Source: Paracoccus wurundjeri
Lineage (GTDB): Bacteria; Pseudomonadota; Alphaproteobacteria; Rhodobacterales; Rhodobacteraceae
Reading direction: 5' to 3'
Assembly: GCF_030678915.1 (NCBI RefSeq)
Contig: NZ_JAUUTZ010000003.1
Coordinates: 124,001-188,000 of the forward strand
DNA: 64,000 nt
Shown here: positions 9,146 through 18,281 of the stretch, piece by piece
How the letters are laid out: every line of letters starts with the position of its first letter
How positions within the stretch are numbered: position 1 is the first letter of the stretch
Notes under the pieces: model-generated
What the model saw: only the letters and a program-made list of their open reading frames with translations
Databases searched by the model: none
Told to the model about the DNA's origin: nothing
Made by a program: the position numbers and the translations under genes

Positions 9146-10168
9146 ATGACGACAAGAACCTCCGACCCGATGGCGAAACCGCCCCAGCCACTTCTTGATG
9201 TGCGCGGATTGGGAATAACATTTTCCGGCCCCGGCAGCTTGGTTCCCGTGGTGCGGGATGTCTCGCTGACAGTGGCTGCCGGCGAGTCCGTCGGGCTGGT
9301 GGGTGAAAGTGGCTGCGGCAAGACGGTGACAGGATTGGCCTTGATGGGCCTGCTTCCCTTCCGCACCAGCCGGTTCGACGGGCAAATCCTGCTGGATGGA
9401 GAAAATCTGCTGGAACTGTCGGAACGACAATGGCGCAAACGGCGAGGACGCCGGATCGGCATGATCTTTCAGGAGCCGATGACCGCGCTGGATCCGGTTT
9501 TCACCATCGGCGCGCAGATCGGCGAGACCTTGCGAACCCATTTCCGCATCGGGCGCAGCGAAGCGCGCGAGCGGGCCATAGAAGCGCTGGCGCAGGTGGG
9601 CATTCCCGATCCGGCCACGCGGCACGATGCCTATCCGCACGAACTTTCGGGCGGAATGCGGCAACGCGCCATGATCGCGATGACAATCAGTTGCGAACCC
9701 GCCCTGCTGATCGCCGACGAGCCGACAACCGCGCTGGATGTGACGGTTCAGGCGCAGATCATGGATGTTCTGGGCGAATTATCGGCGCGATCCGGCATGG
9801 CGATGCTGTTTATCAGCCACGACCTTGGCCTCGTCTCGCAAACTTGCAGCCGTATCGTGACGATGTATGCCGGAGAGGTCGTCGAAAGCAGGGCTGCGGA
9901 TGACGTCCTGTGCCGCCCGCGCCATCCCTATACGTCCGGGCTGTTACGGTCGCTTCCGTCTTTCACACCGCGAAAGGGCCGGCTGCCCTCGATACCGGGC
10001 AGGGTGCCGCGCCCCGCGGAATTTCCGAATGGCTGCCGGTTCGAGGGACGCTGTCCGCATGCGCAGCAACAGTGCTCGGCCAGACAACAGTTGCAGCCCC
10101 TGCGCGATGGCGGCTTTGCGCGGTGCTGGCGAAGCGAGGAGTTGTCATTGCCGGGAGTGCTGTCATGA
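9146..10168 (+). CDS. ABC transporter ATP-binding protein, DppD/OppD type (cluster 1)
   Basis: 340 aa. Walker A GESGCGKT (53-60), signature LSGGM (167-171) and Walker B LLIADEP with D191-E192, then an H loop in FISHDLG. The C-terminal oligopeptide-transporter extension has the cysteine-rich block [15 protein letters not shown]. It powers import with DppF-, DppB- and DppC-type partners encoded next. Start at 9146 (ACC ATG ACG, just after the previous stop) is preferred over an in-frame ATG that would overlap the upstream gene by 44 nt. Confidence 0.93.
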   Translation: MTTRTSDPMAKPPQPLLDVRGLGITFSGPGSLVPVVRDVSLTVAAGESVGLVGESGCGKTVTGLALMGLLPFRTSRFDGQILLDGENLLELSERQWRKRRGRRIGMIFQEPMTALDPVFTIGAQIGETLRTHFRIGRSEARERAIEALAQVGIPDPATRHDAYPHELSGGMRQRAMIAMTISCEPALLIADEPTTALDVTVQAQIMDVLGELSARSGMAMLFISHDLGLVSQTCSRIVTMYAGEVVESRAADDVLCRPRHPYTSGLLRSLPSFTPRKGRLPSIPGRVPRPAEFPNGCRFEGRCPHAQQQCSARQQLQPLRDGGFARCWRSEELSLPGVLS

Positions 10169-11169
10169 ACAAGCAGGAACATCCGATCATCCAGGCTGAA
10201 AATGTCACGGTTCGTTTTCCCGTCGGACGGCGCAAGACGCTGACAGCGGTCGACAATGTCTCGATCTCGGTGCGCCGCGGGGAAACCTTTGGACTCATCG
10301 GAGAATCGGGGTCGGGGAAATCCACGCTGGGACGCGCGATCGTCTGCCTTGAACGTCCGACCAAAGGGACGGTGCTGCATTCCGGGCAGGATCTCCATAC
10401 CCTGCCTCGGGCGGCGATGCGACGGCATCGGCAGCAATATCAGATCATCTTTCAGGATCCGGCGGCGGCGCTTGATCCCCGCATGACCATTCTTCGGTCG
10501 GTGCGTGAACCGCTCGATGTGGAAGGCAAGTCAAGCCTTGCCGAGCGAAATGCGCGCGCATTGGAGATGATGGGCAAGGTCGGACTCGGCCCCGCCTTTG
10601 CCGGGCTTTATCCTCATCAGCTTTCCGGCGGGCAGAAACAACGCGCCTGCATCGCCAGAGTGCTAACGCTGCAACCATCGCTGATCGTCTGTGACGAGGC
10701 GGTGGCGGCGCTGGATGTATCGATACAGGCGGAAATCCTGAATCTTCTGGCAGATTTGCAACAGGAATTCGGACTGACCTATCTGTTCATCACCCATAAT
10801 ATCGGGGTGGTCGAGCATATCAGCGACACGGTTGCCGTCATGTATCTGGGTCAGATCATCGAGATCGCCCCGGCGGACCGGTTGGCCGAACATTATCTGC
10901 ATCCCTATACCGAGGCACTGTTGTCGGCCGAACCGGTGGCCTTGCCCACAGCCATGCGCCCGGATCGCCGCATTCTTCTGAAGGGGGAATTGCCCAGCCC
11001 GATGGATCCCCCCTCGGGCTGCCGCTTCCGGACCCGCTGTCGCCATGCAACCGAACTTTGCGCCGCGCAGGCACCCGGTTTGCGTGAACTCGCGCCGGGC
11101 CACCTGACCGCATGCCACCACGCCGAAACATTCCGAGAAAAAACAGCCGCGTATGAGGGCGTTTCGTGA
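10165..11169 (+). CDS. ABC transporter ATP-binding protein, DppF/OppF type (cluster 1)
   Basis: 334 aa. Walker [10 protein letters not shown] (46-54), signature LSGGQ, Walker B in LIVCDEAVAALD (the proline after the Glu is replaced by Ala, as often seen in this subtype), and C-terminal extension GCRFRTRCRHATELC. It overlaps the preceding gene by ATGA, indicating translational coupling. It pairs with the DppD-type ATPase as a heterodimer at the inner membrane. A much longer open frame upstream is a shadow of the preceding gene. Confidence 0.93.
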   Translation: MNKQEHPIIQAENVTVRFPVGRRKTLTAVDNVSISVRRGETFGLIGESGSGKSTLGRAIVCLERPTKGTVLHSGQDLHTLPRAAMRRHRQQYQIIFQDPAAALDPRMTILRSVREPLDVEGKSSLAERNARALEMMGKVGLGPAFAGLYPHQLSGGQKQRACIARVLTLQPSLIVCDEAVAALDVSIQAEILNLLADLQQEFGLTYLFITHNIGVVEHISDTVAVMYLGQIIEIAPADRLAEHYLHPYTEALLSAEPVALPTAMRPDRRILLKGELPSPMDPPSGCRFRTRCRHATELCAAQAPGLRELAPGHLTACHHAETFREKTAAYEGVS

Positions 11170-12125
11170 TGCAAAACCAGTTTCTTCGCTTTCTGCTGTG
11201 GCGAATGGTTCAGTTTCTGCCTGTCGTCGCGATGGCGACACTGACCATCTTCAGCCTGATCCAGCTTGTTCCCGGGGATCCTGCCGCAACCATCGCCGGA
11301 GAATACGCCACGGCCGAGAATATCGAAGCCATTCGCCATTCCCTGGGTCTGGACCGCCCCCTGTGGGAGCAATATGGGATCTGGTTGTGGAATGCCGCTC
11401 AGGGCGATCTGTCGAATTCGCTTTTGTCGGGATTGCCGGTGATGGATGAGGTATTGCGGCGTCTGCCCTCTACGCTGACAATTGCCGTTCTGGCCCTTTG
11501 TATTGCCGTGATCGTGGGTGTGCCGCTGGGCGTGCTGGCCGCGACCCGTGCCGATACGATGCTGGACCGTCTGGTGACCGGCATTGCCTCGCTTGGGGTT
11601 GCCGTGCCGAATTTCTGGCTTGGCATGATCCTTGTCAGCATATTCGCGCTTGGTTTCGGCTGGTTTCCCACAACGGGCGCGCGCCCGATCTCCGAGGATT
11701 TCTGGGGCGCGCTGCATCATGCCGCGCTTCCCGCCGCCACGCTTGCGACCGGAGGCATTGCCGAGATTGCGCGACAACTGAGATCGTCACTGATCGAGGT
11801 CCTGCAATCGCAATATGTGCGTACGCTTCGCGCCAAGGGCTTGCCGAATTATCTGATCCTGTGGAAGCACGGACTGCGCAATGCCGCACTGACCCTGCTT
11901 ACCGTGATAGGTCTCGTGTTCAATCACATGCTTGGGGCGACCGTCGCGACCGAGGCAGTTTTTGCCATTTCTGGCACCGGTTCGATGATCGTGAATGCGG
12001 CCATCAACAAGGATTTTCCCGTGGTTCAGGGCGCTGTCTTTGTTCTGGTTCTGATCGTGATTGTCATGAACCTGATCATCGATCTGTTCTACAGCCTGCT
12101 TGATCCGCGCGTAAAGAAGGGCTGA
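11169..12125 (+). CDS. ABC transporter permease, DppB type (cluster 1)
   Basis: About 318 aa of inner-membrane permease with an N-terminal membrane helix, a large first periplasmic loop (GDPAATIAGEYATAENIEAI), and the conserved coupling segment EVLQSQYVRTLRAKGLP, which contacts the ATPases. The end LLDPRVKKG is typical of DppB. Its ATG overlaps the previous TGA; a GTG three bases earlier is an alternative start. Confidence 0.92.
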   Translation: MQNQFLRFLLWRMVQFLPVVAMATLTIFSLIQLVPGDPAATIAGEYATAENIEAIRHSLGLDRPLWEQYGIWLWNAAQGDLSNSLLSGLPVMDEVLRRLPSTLTIAVLALCIAVIVGVPLGVLAATRADTMLDRLVTGIASLGVAVPNFWLGMILVSIFALGFGWFPTTGARPISEDFWGALHHAALPAATLATGGIAEIARQLRSSLIEVLQSQYVRTLRAKGLPNYLILWKHGLRNAALTLLTVIGLVFNHMLGATVATEAVFAISGTGSMIVNAAINKDFPVVQGAVFVLVLIVIVMNLIIDLFYSLLDPRVKKG

Positions 12126-12129
12126 CATC

Positions 12130-13002
12130 ATGGACACCACAACCAAGGCTATCGCCACGCCTGGCCGGTTCATCTCGTTTCTGAACTGGCTGCGCAGCGA
12201 TTTGCGCGCAGCCTTGTCGCTGGGCTATCTGCTGCTGCTTGTTATCGTATCGGTTGCGGCACCGTTGATCGCGACGCATTCGCCCATCGCCCAGACGCCG
12301 GACTATCTTGCGCCAGCCGACGCCACATATTTGCTTGGCACCGATGATCTGGGGCGCGACGTCTTTTCGCGCGTCATCTACGGCACCCCGATGAGTCTGA
12401 TCGCCAGCTTTACTGCCGTGGGCGTTGGTCTTGCCATAGGTCTGCCTTTCGGAATGATGGCAGGCTATATGGGCGGCTGGGTCGATATCGTCATCAGTCG
12501 CGTCATCGATACCCTGCTTTCCTTTCCCGGCATCGTTCTGGCCGTCGCGGTGACCGGTGCTCTGGGGATCGGGCTGACCAACGCAATGATCGCCGTGGGG
12601 ATCGTCTTTGCGCCGAATATCGCCCGGTTGATCCGTATCCAGACCATCGTGGTCAAAAACCAGCTTTACGTCGATGCCGCGCGCAGCTTTGGCATGCCAG
12701 TGCATCGCATTATTCTGCGCCATGTCGTGCCGAATGCAATTCAGCCGGTCATCGTGCAGGTCACGGTCATGCTGGCCGGTGCCCTGCTGGCAGAAGCGAG
12801 CCTGTCCTTTCTGGGTCTTGGCGTGCAGCCGCCATGGCCAAGCTGGGGACAGATGCTTGCACGCGGCTACACCTATATGGAGATCGCGCCCGAGCAGATG
12901 TATGTGCCCGGAATCGCGATCCTTCTGACAGCGCTGGCCTATAACGGATTGGGGGAATCCTTGCGCGCGCGCCTTGATCCCACCCGTCGTGCCGGGCGCT
13001 GA
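12130..13002 (+). CDS. ABC transporter permease, DppC type (cluster 1)
   Basis: 290 aa. DppC/OppC hallmarks: LLGTDDLGRDVFSRVIYGT after the first helix, the coupling motif VDAARSFGMPVHRIILRHVVPN, and the C-terminal LRARLDPTRR. Five to six membrane segments are apparent. It lies 4 nt after the DppB-type gene, with an AAGAAGGG ribosome site inside that gene's end. It completes the importer with the upstream permease. Confidence 0.92.
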   Translation: MDTTTKAIATPGRFISFLNWLRSDLRAALSLGYLLLLVIVSVAAPLIATHSPIAQTPDYLAPADATYLLGTDDLGRDVFSRVIYGTPMSLIASFTAVGVGLAIGLPFGMMAGYMGGWVDIVISRVIDTLLSFPGIVLAVAVTGALGIGLTNAMIAVGIVFAPNIARLIRIQTIVVKNQLYVDAARSFGMPVHRIILRHVVPNAIQPVIVQVTVMLAGALLAEASLSFLGLGVQPPWPSWGQMLARGYTYMEIAPEQMYVPGIAILLTALAYNGLGESLRARLDPTRRAGR

Positions 13003-13033
13003 GATCACCAACAACGTTCTCACGGAAAGGAAT

Positions 13034-13918
13034 ATGATGATGAAAATCGGTTTCATTGGTCTGGGCGTCATGGGAGGCCATATGGCGCGGCATCTGGCGA
13101 CCGCCGGGCATGAGGTGACCGTCTACAACCGCACCATCGCCAAGGCAGAGGCGTGGACGAAAGCGAATGGCGGCAAACTGGCCGCGACGCCCCGTGATCT
13201 GGCGAAAGGGCAGGATATCGTGATGGCCTGTGTGGGCAATGATGCCGACCTTCTGGGAGTCACAACAGGCAGTGAGGGGGCATTTCAGGCAATGGCCCCG
13301 GGCGCGTTGTTTGTGGATCACACGACAGCTTCTGCCGATGTGGCACGCCGCCTGCATGCAGATGCGCGCGCCCGGAATATCGGCTTTGTCGATGCGCCGG
13401 TTTCCGGCGGCGAGGCCGGCGCGCGCGACGGCACGCTGACCGTCATGTGCGGCGGCGATGCCAAGGATTATGCCCGTGTCGAAGGCGCCATTGCAGCCTT
13501 CGCCCGCGCTTGCCGCCTGATGGGGCCATCGGGTGCCGGGCAACTGACCAAGATGGCGAACCAGATCTGCATTGCAGGACTGGTTCAGGCCCTTTCGGAA
13601 GGCATCCATTTCAGCCAGTCCGCCGGTCTCGATGTCGAGGCGATGCTGGATGTCGTGTCGCAAGGTGCCGCAGGTTCCTGGCAGATGAACAACCGGGGCG
13701 CCACCATGAACCGGGGCGAGTTCGATTTCGGCTTTGCCGTCCGGCTGATGCGCAAGGATCTGGGCATATGCCTGGCCGAAGCCAGAAGAAACGGAGCGAA
13801 ATTGCCGGTCACCGCATTGGTGGATCAGTTCTATGGCGATGTCGACGCGGCGGGCGGCGGTGGCTGGGACACCTCCAGCCTGATAACCCGCCTCAGCGTT
13901 GCGCGGCAGGAGAAATAG
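13034..13918 (+). CDS. NAD(P)-dependent beta-hydroxyacid dehydrogenase (3-hydroxyisobutyrate dehydrogenase family)
   Basis: 294 aa. The Rossmann motif GFIGLGVMGGHMA opens the protein, the substrate-binding block FVDAPVSGGEAGARDG is intact, and the catalytic lysine is K173 in GQLTKMANQ. The family oxidises or reduces beta-hydroxy acids such as 3-hydroxyisobutyrate or tartronate semialdehyde. Placed after the transporter and the enolase-type dehydratase, it probably handles the dehydratase product. GGAAAGG before the ATG at 13034 sets the start; the upstream extension overlaps the permease gene. Confidence 0.9.
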   Translation: MMMKIGFIGLGVMGGHMARHLATAGHEVTVYNRTIAKAEAWTKANGGKLAATPRDLAKGQDIVMACVGNDADLLGVTTGSEGAFQAMAPGALFVDHTTASADVARRLHADARARNIGFVDAPVSGGEAGARDGTLTVMCGGDAKDYARVEGAIAAFARACRLMGPSGAGQLTKMANQICIAGLVQALSEGIHFSQSAGLDVEAMLDVVSQGAAGSWQMNNRGATMNRGEFDFGFAVRLMRKDLGICLAEARRNGAKLPVTALVDQFYGDVDAAGGGGWDTSSLITRLSVARQEK

Positions 13919-13919
13919 C

Positions 13920-14909
13920 ATGAGCCGTTTTCGCATCATCGCCACGAACCCGCTGCATCCCGACGCCGAGGCATTGCTGCGCCAGTCGCATGATTATGAC
14001 CCGGTTCCTGACGGCGACCCCGATACGCTGAAACGCTGGATCGCCGAGGCTGACGGCATCATCGTCCGAACCAAGCTGCCGGATGATATCTTTGCCGCGG
14101 CACCCCGGCTTCTGTCCTGCGTGCGTCACGGCGTCGGGCTGGATTTCGTTCCGGTAGAGGCGGCGACGGAAAGGAATATTCCCGTCGCCAACCTGCTAGA
14201 GGCCAACAAGCAGGCTGTGGTCGAATATGTCGTCGGCACGGCATTGCTGCTTGCCCGGGACCTGTCCGGGCTTGAACAGCGCTTCCGCCGTGACGGCTGG
14301 TCATCACGCGCGGGCTATAGCGGTTTCGAACTTGCGGGAAAGACACTGGGCGTCGTGGGATGCGGGCGTATCGGACGCGGCGTGGCACAGGCGATGCGGG
14401 CGGCTTTCGGAATGAATGTTCTGGGCTACGACGTGACTTCGCCACAGAATCAGGAGGGATTTACATCGGTTTCGCTGACAGATTTGTTCGCCCGGGCCGA
14501 TGTGATCACGCTTCATTTGCCATCGACACCCGAAACGCGGGGGATGATTGGCAAGGAACTGCTGGCCACGATGCGAGAGCGGGCCATTCTGATTAACGCA
14601 GCACGCGGCGATCTGATCGACGAAACCGCCTTGCGGGATGGTCTGGCGCAGGGGCGGCCTGCGGCAGCGGCGATCGACGTGTTCGAGCCGGAACCGCTCA
14701 CCCGCGATCACGTGTTTTTCGAGACCCGGAATCTGTTCCTGACACCGCATATCGCGGGCGGCACCGATGAAAGCGCTTTGCGGATGAGCATGCAATCTGC
14801 CGAGGCCATGCTGCGCATCCTGCAAGGCGAGCGGCCCGCATCTCTTGTGAACCCCGCTGTCTGGGAGGCGCATCTGGCTCGCCTTTCCGCCAGGCAGGCG
14901 TCTGAATGA
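13920..14909 (+). CDS. D-isomer-specific 2-hydroxyacid dehydrogenase
   Basis: 329 aa. NAD-binding motif GVVGCGRIGRGVA, the catalytic Arg in INAARGDLIDE, Glu in DVFEPEPL and His in TPHIAGG all fit the family, whose members interconvert 2-keto and D-2-hydroxy acids (phosphoglycerate, glyoxylate, hydroxypyruvate and others). Its AGGAG ribosome site lies inside the end of the previous gene. It is the last gene of the operon. The exact acid is unknown. Confidence 0.9.
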   Translation: MSRFRIIATNPLHPDAEALLRQSHDYDPVPDGDPDTLKRWIAEADGIIVRTKLPDDIFAAAPRLLSCVRHGVGLDFVPVEAATERNIPVANLLEANKQAVVEYVVGTALLLARDLSGLEQRFRRDGWSSRAGYSGFELAGKTLGVVGCGRIGRGVAQAMRAAFGMNVLGYDVTSPQNQEGFTSVSLTDLFARADVITLHLPSTPETRGMIGKELLATMRERAILINAARGDLIDETALRDGLAQGRPAAAAIDVFEPEPLTRDHVFFETRNLFLTPHIAGGTDESALRMSMQSAEAMLRILQGERPASLVNPAVWEAHLARLSARQASE

Positions 14910-15245
14910 ATCTGATAGGTTCTGCGCGGGTGTCTCGTGTGTTCGATTATGTTTGGGGAATTGCTGAGTTATACCCCTGGCGGTTGGTGGGAACATTTCG
15001 GGAGCCCGCAAGATCCCCAGGCGATCACGGTCTTGATTGATCGCTGTTACGATGATCGGAATGAACAGCCCAAATTTTGGTTGCCTGATCTCTGCGTTCC
15101 GTCGACCCGGTTTCATCCATTCCTGGTGCTCCATCTGCACCGTGGTCAACTAGCCAATAATCGCTCATGGCGCTCTCATTGCCTGAGCAGCGTGACACAT
15201 AGAGACCAGCGGATTTATGAATCCTGCTCACGCATAGACGCCATT
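14910..15245. other. Intergenic stretch between two convergent operons
   Basis: This stretch separates the plus-strand catabolic operon from the minus-strand transporter operon. I see no complete gene and no clear terminator. One minus-strand frame reads QPKFGLFIPIIVTAINQ, which looks protein-like but lacks a start and continues into the neighbouring gene's antisense. Confidence 0.4.
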
Positions 15246-16301
15246 TTACCGAAAGCCTTTGCGTGAGACCAGTCCGGCGGCAAGGATCACCATTCCGATC
15301 CTGCTGATATGGCTGACGACAACGAAGGCGACCTCGACGTTCAGTGACAGGGCTACCAGACTCATCTCGGCCAGACCGCCGGGCGCGAATGCCAACAGGA
15401 TACCCTCTACCGGAATATCCACAATGAATTGAAGCGCAATTGCGAAAACGACCGCAACCGACAGCATGATCGCCGTGGATCCGGCAGACGTTAAAAGGAT
15501 ACGCAGAATGCGCCGACTGGATGTACCGGCAAAGCGGCACCCCACAGTCGTGCCCAACACGACCTGCGCCACGGCGATCACGGTACTCGGAACCAAGAAG
15601 CCCGAGATGCCGCTCCAGTGCAGAACACCACTCACCAGCATCGGTCCGATCAGATAGGGTGCGGGCAGCCGTAGCAGCCGACCCAGTCCGATTCCCGCGC
15701 CCAAAACTACCAGAAACCAGACCACATCCATTAGCGCCATGTCAGACAGCGGGCGCCATTCGGTAACACGTGCGCCGGGCTCGGCACCGGTTATGAATGT
15801 CATCAGCGGCGGCAGGCTAAGCACGACAAGGAATATGCGTGACGAATGCATCAACGCAATCGTGCGCTCGTCGCCTCCTTTCTCGACCCCGAGCAGCACC
15901 ATATCTATCAGACCGCCAGGCATCGCCGAGAAAAAGGCTGTGGGCGGGTCGAGATGGATCGTCCGGCGCAAGTAAATATTGCATAATATCGCCGCCACCA
16001 GCAGATAGCAGGCCAACGCAACGATCGCAGGCCACCACATCACCACGCCATCCAGTGTGTGGGGGCCGAATTGCGAGCCAAGCATCGTGCCGATCACTGC
16101 CGACATGGGCGGGCGAGCGAGTCTCGATCCTTTCACGGGCATATTCAGGATGGAGGCAAATGCAGTCGCTGTCATTGCCCCCAACATCCATGACAGCGGC
16201 ATTCCGATCCAGGTAAAGAGTGCGCCACCAACGGTGCCCAGAGCCAGAGCGAACAGGAAACCCGACTTCAATCCCGCATCCTCATGCCGCTTGTTTATCA
16301 T
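15246..16301 (-). CDS. AbrB-family (ammonia monooxygenase-like) membrane protein
   Basis: 351 aa with about ten membrane segments in two repeated halves, each with the family's GlxxDMVLLG/GlAEMSLVAL-type motif (AMPGGLIDMVLLGVEKGGDERTI and AFAPGGLAEMSLVALSLNVEV). This matches the AbrB transporter-like family, once misnamed for ammonia monooxygenase; its members have no settled biochemical function. The first codons overlap the end of the DppF-type gene by 20 nt, so it is probably the last gene of that operon and may move a product or substrate of the pathway. Confidence 0.85.
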   Translation of the reverse strand: MINKRHEDAGLKSGFLFALALGTVGGALFTWIGMPLSWMLGAMTATAFASILNMPVKGSRLARPPMSAVIGTMLGSQFGPHTLDGVVMWWPAIVALACYLLVAAILCNIYLRRTIHLDPPTAFFSAMPGGLIDMVLLGVEKGGDERTIALMHSSRIFLVVLSLPPLMTFITGAEPGARVTEWRPLSDMALMDVVWFLVVLGAGIGLGRLLRLPAPYLIGPMLVSGVLHWSGISGFLVPSTVIAVAQVVLGTTVGCRFAGTSSRRILRILLTSAGSTAIMLSVAVVFAIALQFIVDIPVEGILLAFAPGGLAEMSLVALSLNVEVAFVVVSHISRIGMVILAAGLVSRKGFR

Positions 16302-17310
16302 TCAGATGGCAGGCAGAGCGATGCCCGGGCGCAATCTCGCGCATTTTCGGCGCTTCAAGGCGGCAGCGATCATGGGCAAGGGGGCAGCGCGGGTGAAAAT
16401 GGCACCCCTTCGGCGGGTTCAGTGGGCTGGGCAATTCGCCCTTCATTGCGGCGAAACGTCGCTTTCCGGGCCGAATACGCGGCACTTCGGCCAGCAATTG
16501 TTGCGTATATGGATGATTGGGCCGTGCAAAAACCTCGTCGACTGGCGCCTCTTCGATGATCCTGCCCAGATACATGATCGCCACACGGTCCGAAACATGT
16601 TCGACCACGCCCAGATCGTGGCTGACGAAAAGATAGGTCAGATCGAGCTGTTCCCGCAAGTCCATGAACAGATTGAGGATCTGCGCCTGAATCGAAACAT
16701 CCAAGGCCGCGACGCTTTCGTCGCAAACCAAGAAGTCGGGCTGCACAGCAAGCGCGCGGGCAATATTGACCCGCGCCCGCTGCCCTCCCGAAAACTGATG
16801 CGGCAGGCGGTTCTTCATACCTGCATCGAAACCGGCCTTGCGCAGATATTCGTCGACATAGCTGCCGCTGTTCCCTTTTATCAGCCCATGCACTTTCGGG
16901 GCCTCGGCCACCAGCGCCTCGACGGACATCCGAGGATTGAGCGCCGCCATCGGGTTCTGGAAAATCATCTGCGCTTCCAGATCAGCGTCGCGCTTTCTGC
17001 GTCCGCGTAAATTGGCGCGGTCTTCGCCCTTCCAGAACACCTGTCCCTGCGAAGGCGTCAGGATACCTGCCGCGATCCGTCCAAGGGTCGATTTGCCACA
17101 GCCCGACTCGCCCACAAGGCCAAGCACCTCGCCCTCCCGGATGGTCAGGTCGATCTCGTCAAGCGCATGCACTACGGGCAACGGTTTGGCGGCGCCGATG
17201 CCAATCGCGATGCGCGCTGCCAGATCGGGACGTGCGCCGAAGCGCCGCGAGACCTTGCGCAGTTCCAGTAATGGCGGTGTGGCGGCGGGGGATGTGACTG
17301 CGGTGCTCAC
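16282..17310 (-). CDS. ABC transporter ATP-binding protein, DppF type (cluster 2)
   Basis: 342 aa, Walker A GESGCGKST, signature FSGGQRARVNIARAL, Walker B LVCDESVAALD, and C-terminal extension GCHFHPRCPLAHDRC. The start is a GTG whose bases overlap the TGA of the preceding DppD-type gene (GTGA), so translation is coupled. An insert between the first strand and Walker A (ARPDLAARIAIGIGAAKPLP) is typical of DppF partners in alphaproteobacteria. Confidence 0.92.
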   Translation of the reverse strand: MSTAVTSPAATPPLLELRKVSRRFGARPDLAARIAIGIGAAKPLPVVHALDEIDLTIREGEVLGLVGESGCGKSTLGRIAAGILTPSQGQVFWKGEDRANLRGRRKRDADLEAQMIFQNPMAALNPRMSVEALVAEAPKVHGLIKGNSGSYVDEYLRKAGFDAGMKNRLPHQFSGGQRARVNIARALAVQPDFLVCDESVAALDVSIQAQILNLFMDLREQLDLTYLFVSHDLGVVEHVSDRVAIMYLGRIIEEAPVDEVFARPNHPYTQQLLAEVPRIRPGKRRFAAMKGELPSPLNPPKGCHFHPRCPLAHDRCRLEAPKMREIAPGHRSACHLNDKQAA

Positions 17311-18281
17311 GCCAGAGCCTCCTCATAGGGGTGAAAGCAACGGTGATAGGCCAGCGCGTCACCAAACTGCCCCGGTCGCGTTGCGCATGCCTCTGTCGAG
17401 CGGTTGCAGCGGGTGCGGAAGGCGCATCCTGATGGCATCCGCGCCAGACTTGGCGTCACGCCCGGGATCTGCGCGAGTCGGCTGCCCCGGCTGTTTTCCG
17501 AGGGAACCGAGCGGATCAGACCGCGCGTATAAGGGTGCCGTGGGGCTTCCAGCACCTCTTGAATGCCGCCGGATTCGACGATGCGCCCGCCATACATCAC
17601 GGCAATTCTGTCGGCCAGCCCCGAGACAATAGCCAGATCATGCGTGATCCAGATAACCGCAGTGCCTTGCTGTTCGGTCAGCTTCTGGAACTCGGATATG
17701 ATCTGGGCCTGAATCGTGACGTCCAGCGCGGTTGTCGGTTCGTCTGCAATGATCAGATCCGGCTGGTGAAGCAGGGCGATGGCAATCGCGACGCGCTGTC
17801 TCATCCCGCCGGAAAATTCATGCGGATAGGCATCCAGCCGCTCTTCCGGACTGGGAATGCCCACCAGTCCCAGCGCGTCACGGGCCCGTGCGCGAGCTTC
17901 AGTCCCCGAGATATGCGTGTGGGCGTGCAATGCCTCGGTGATCTGGGTGCCGATCCGCAAGACCGGATTCAGGGTCATCATCGGATCCTGAAACACCATC
18001 GCGATCCTGCGGCCGCGCAGCGAACGGCGAGTTTCTTCATCCGCGCCGGCCAGATCCTTGCCATCAAACAGAATCTGTCCGCCAGCGATCCGTCCCGGCC
18101 AGTCGACGAGCCCCATGATGGAAAAACCCGTCACGCTCTTGCCTGATCCGCTCTCGCCGACCAGTCCCAGAACCTCACCCCGGGCGAGTTGGAACGACAC
18201 CTCGTCGACCGCCCGCAATCCCGCGTTATTCTCGCCGGGAAATTCGGTGATGAGGTCGCGAACTTCCAGTAGCGCAGTCAT
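17307..18281 (-). CDS. ABC transporter ATP-binding protein, DppD type (cluster 2)
   Basis: 324 aa. Walker A GESGSGKS, signature EFSGGMRQRVAIAIAL, Walker [14 protein letters not shown]-terminal GCAFRTRCNRSTEAC. It is linked by an ATGA overlap to the upstream DppC-type gene and by GTGA to the downstream DppF-type gene. It is one half of the ATPase pair that drives the importer encoded in the same operon. Confidence 0.92.
   Translation of the reverse strand: MTALLEVRDLITEFPGENNAGLRAVDEVSFQLARGEVLGLVGESGSGKSVTGFSIMGLVDWPGRIAGGQILFDGKDLAGADEETRRSLRGRRIAMVFQDPMMTLNPVLRIGTQITEALHAHTHISGTEARARARDALGLVGIPSPEERLDAYPHEFSGGMRQRVAIAIALLHQPDLIIADEPTTALDVTIQAQIISEFQKLTEQQGTAVIWITHDLAIVSGLADRIAVMYGGRIVESGGIQEVLEAPRHPYTRGLIRSVPSENSRGSRLAQIPGVTPSLARMPSGCAFRTRCNRSTEACATRPGQFGDALAYHRCFHPYEEALA

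Noticed and set aside
12767..13945. 392-codon minus-strand frame opposite the DppC and hydroxyacid dehydrogenase genes
   Set aside because: Antisense shadow crossing two real genes; no motif.
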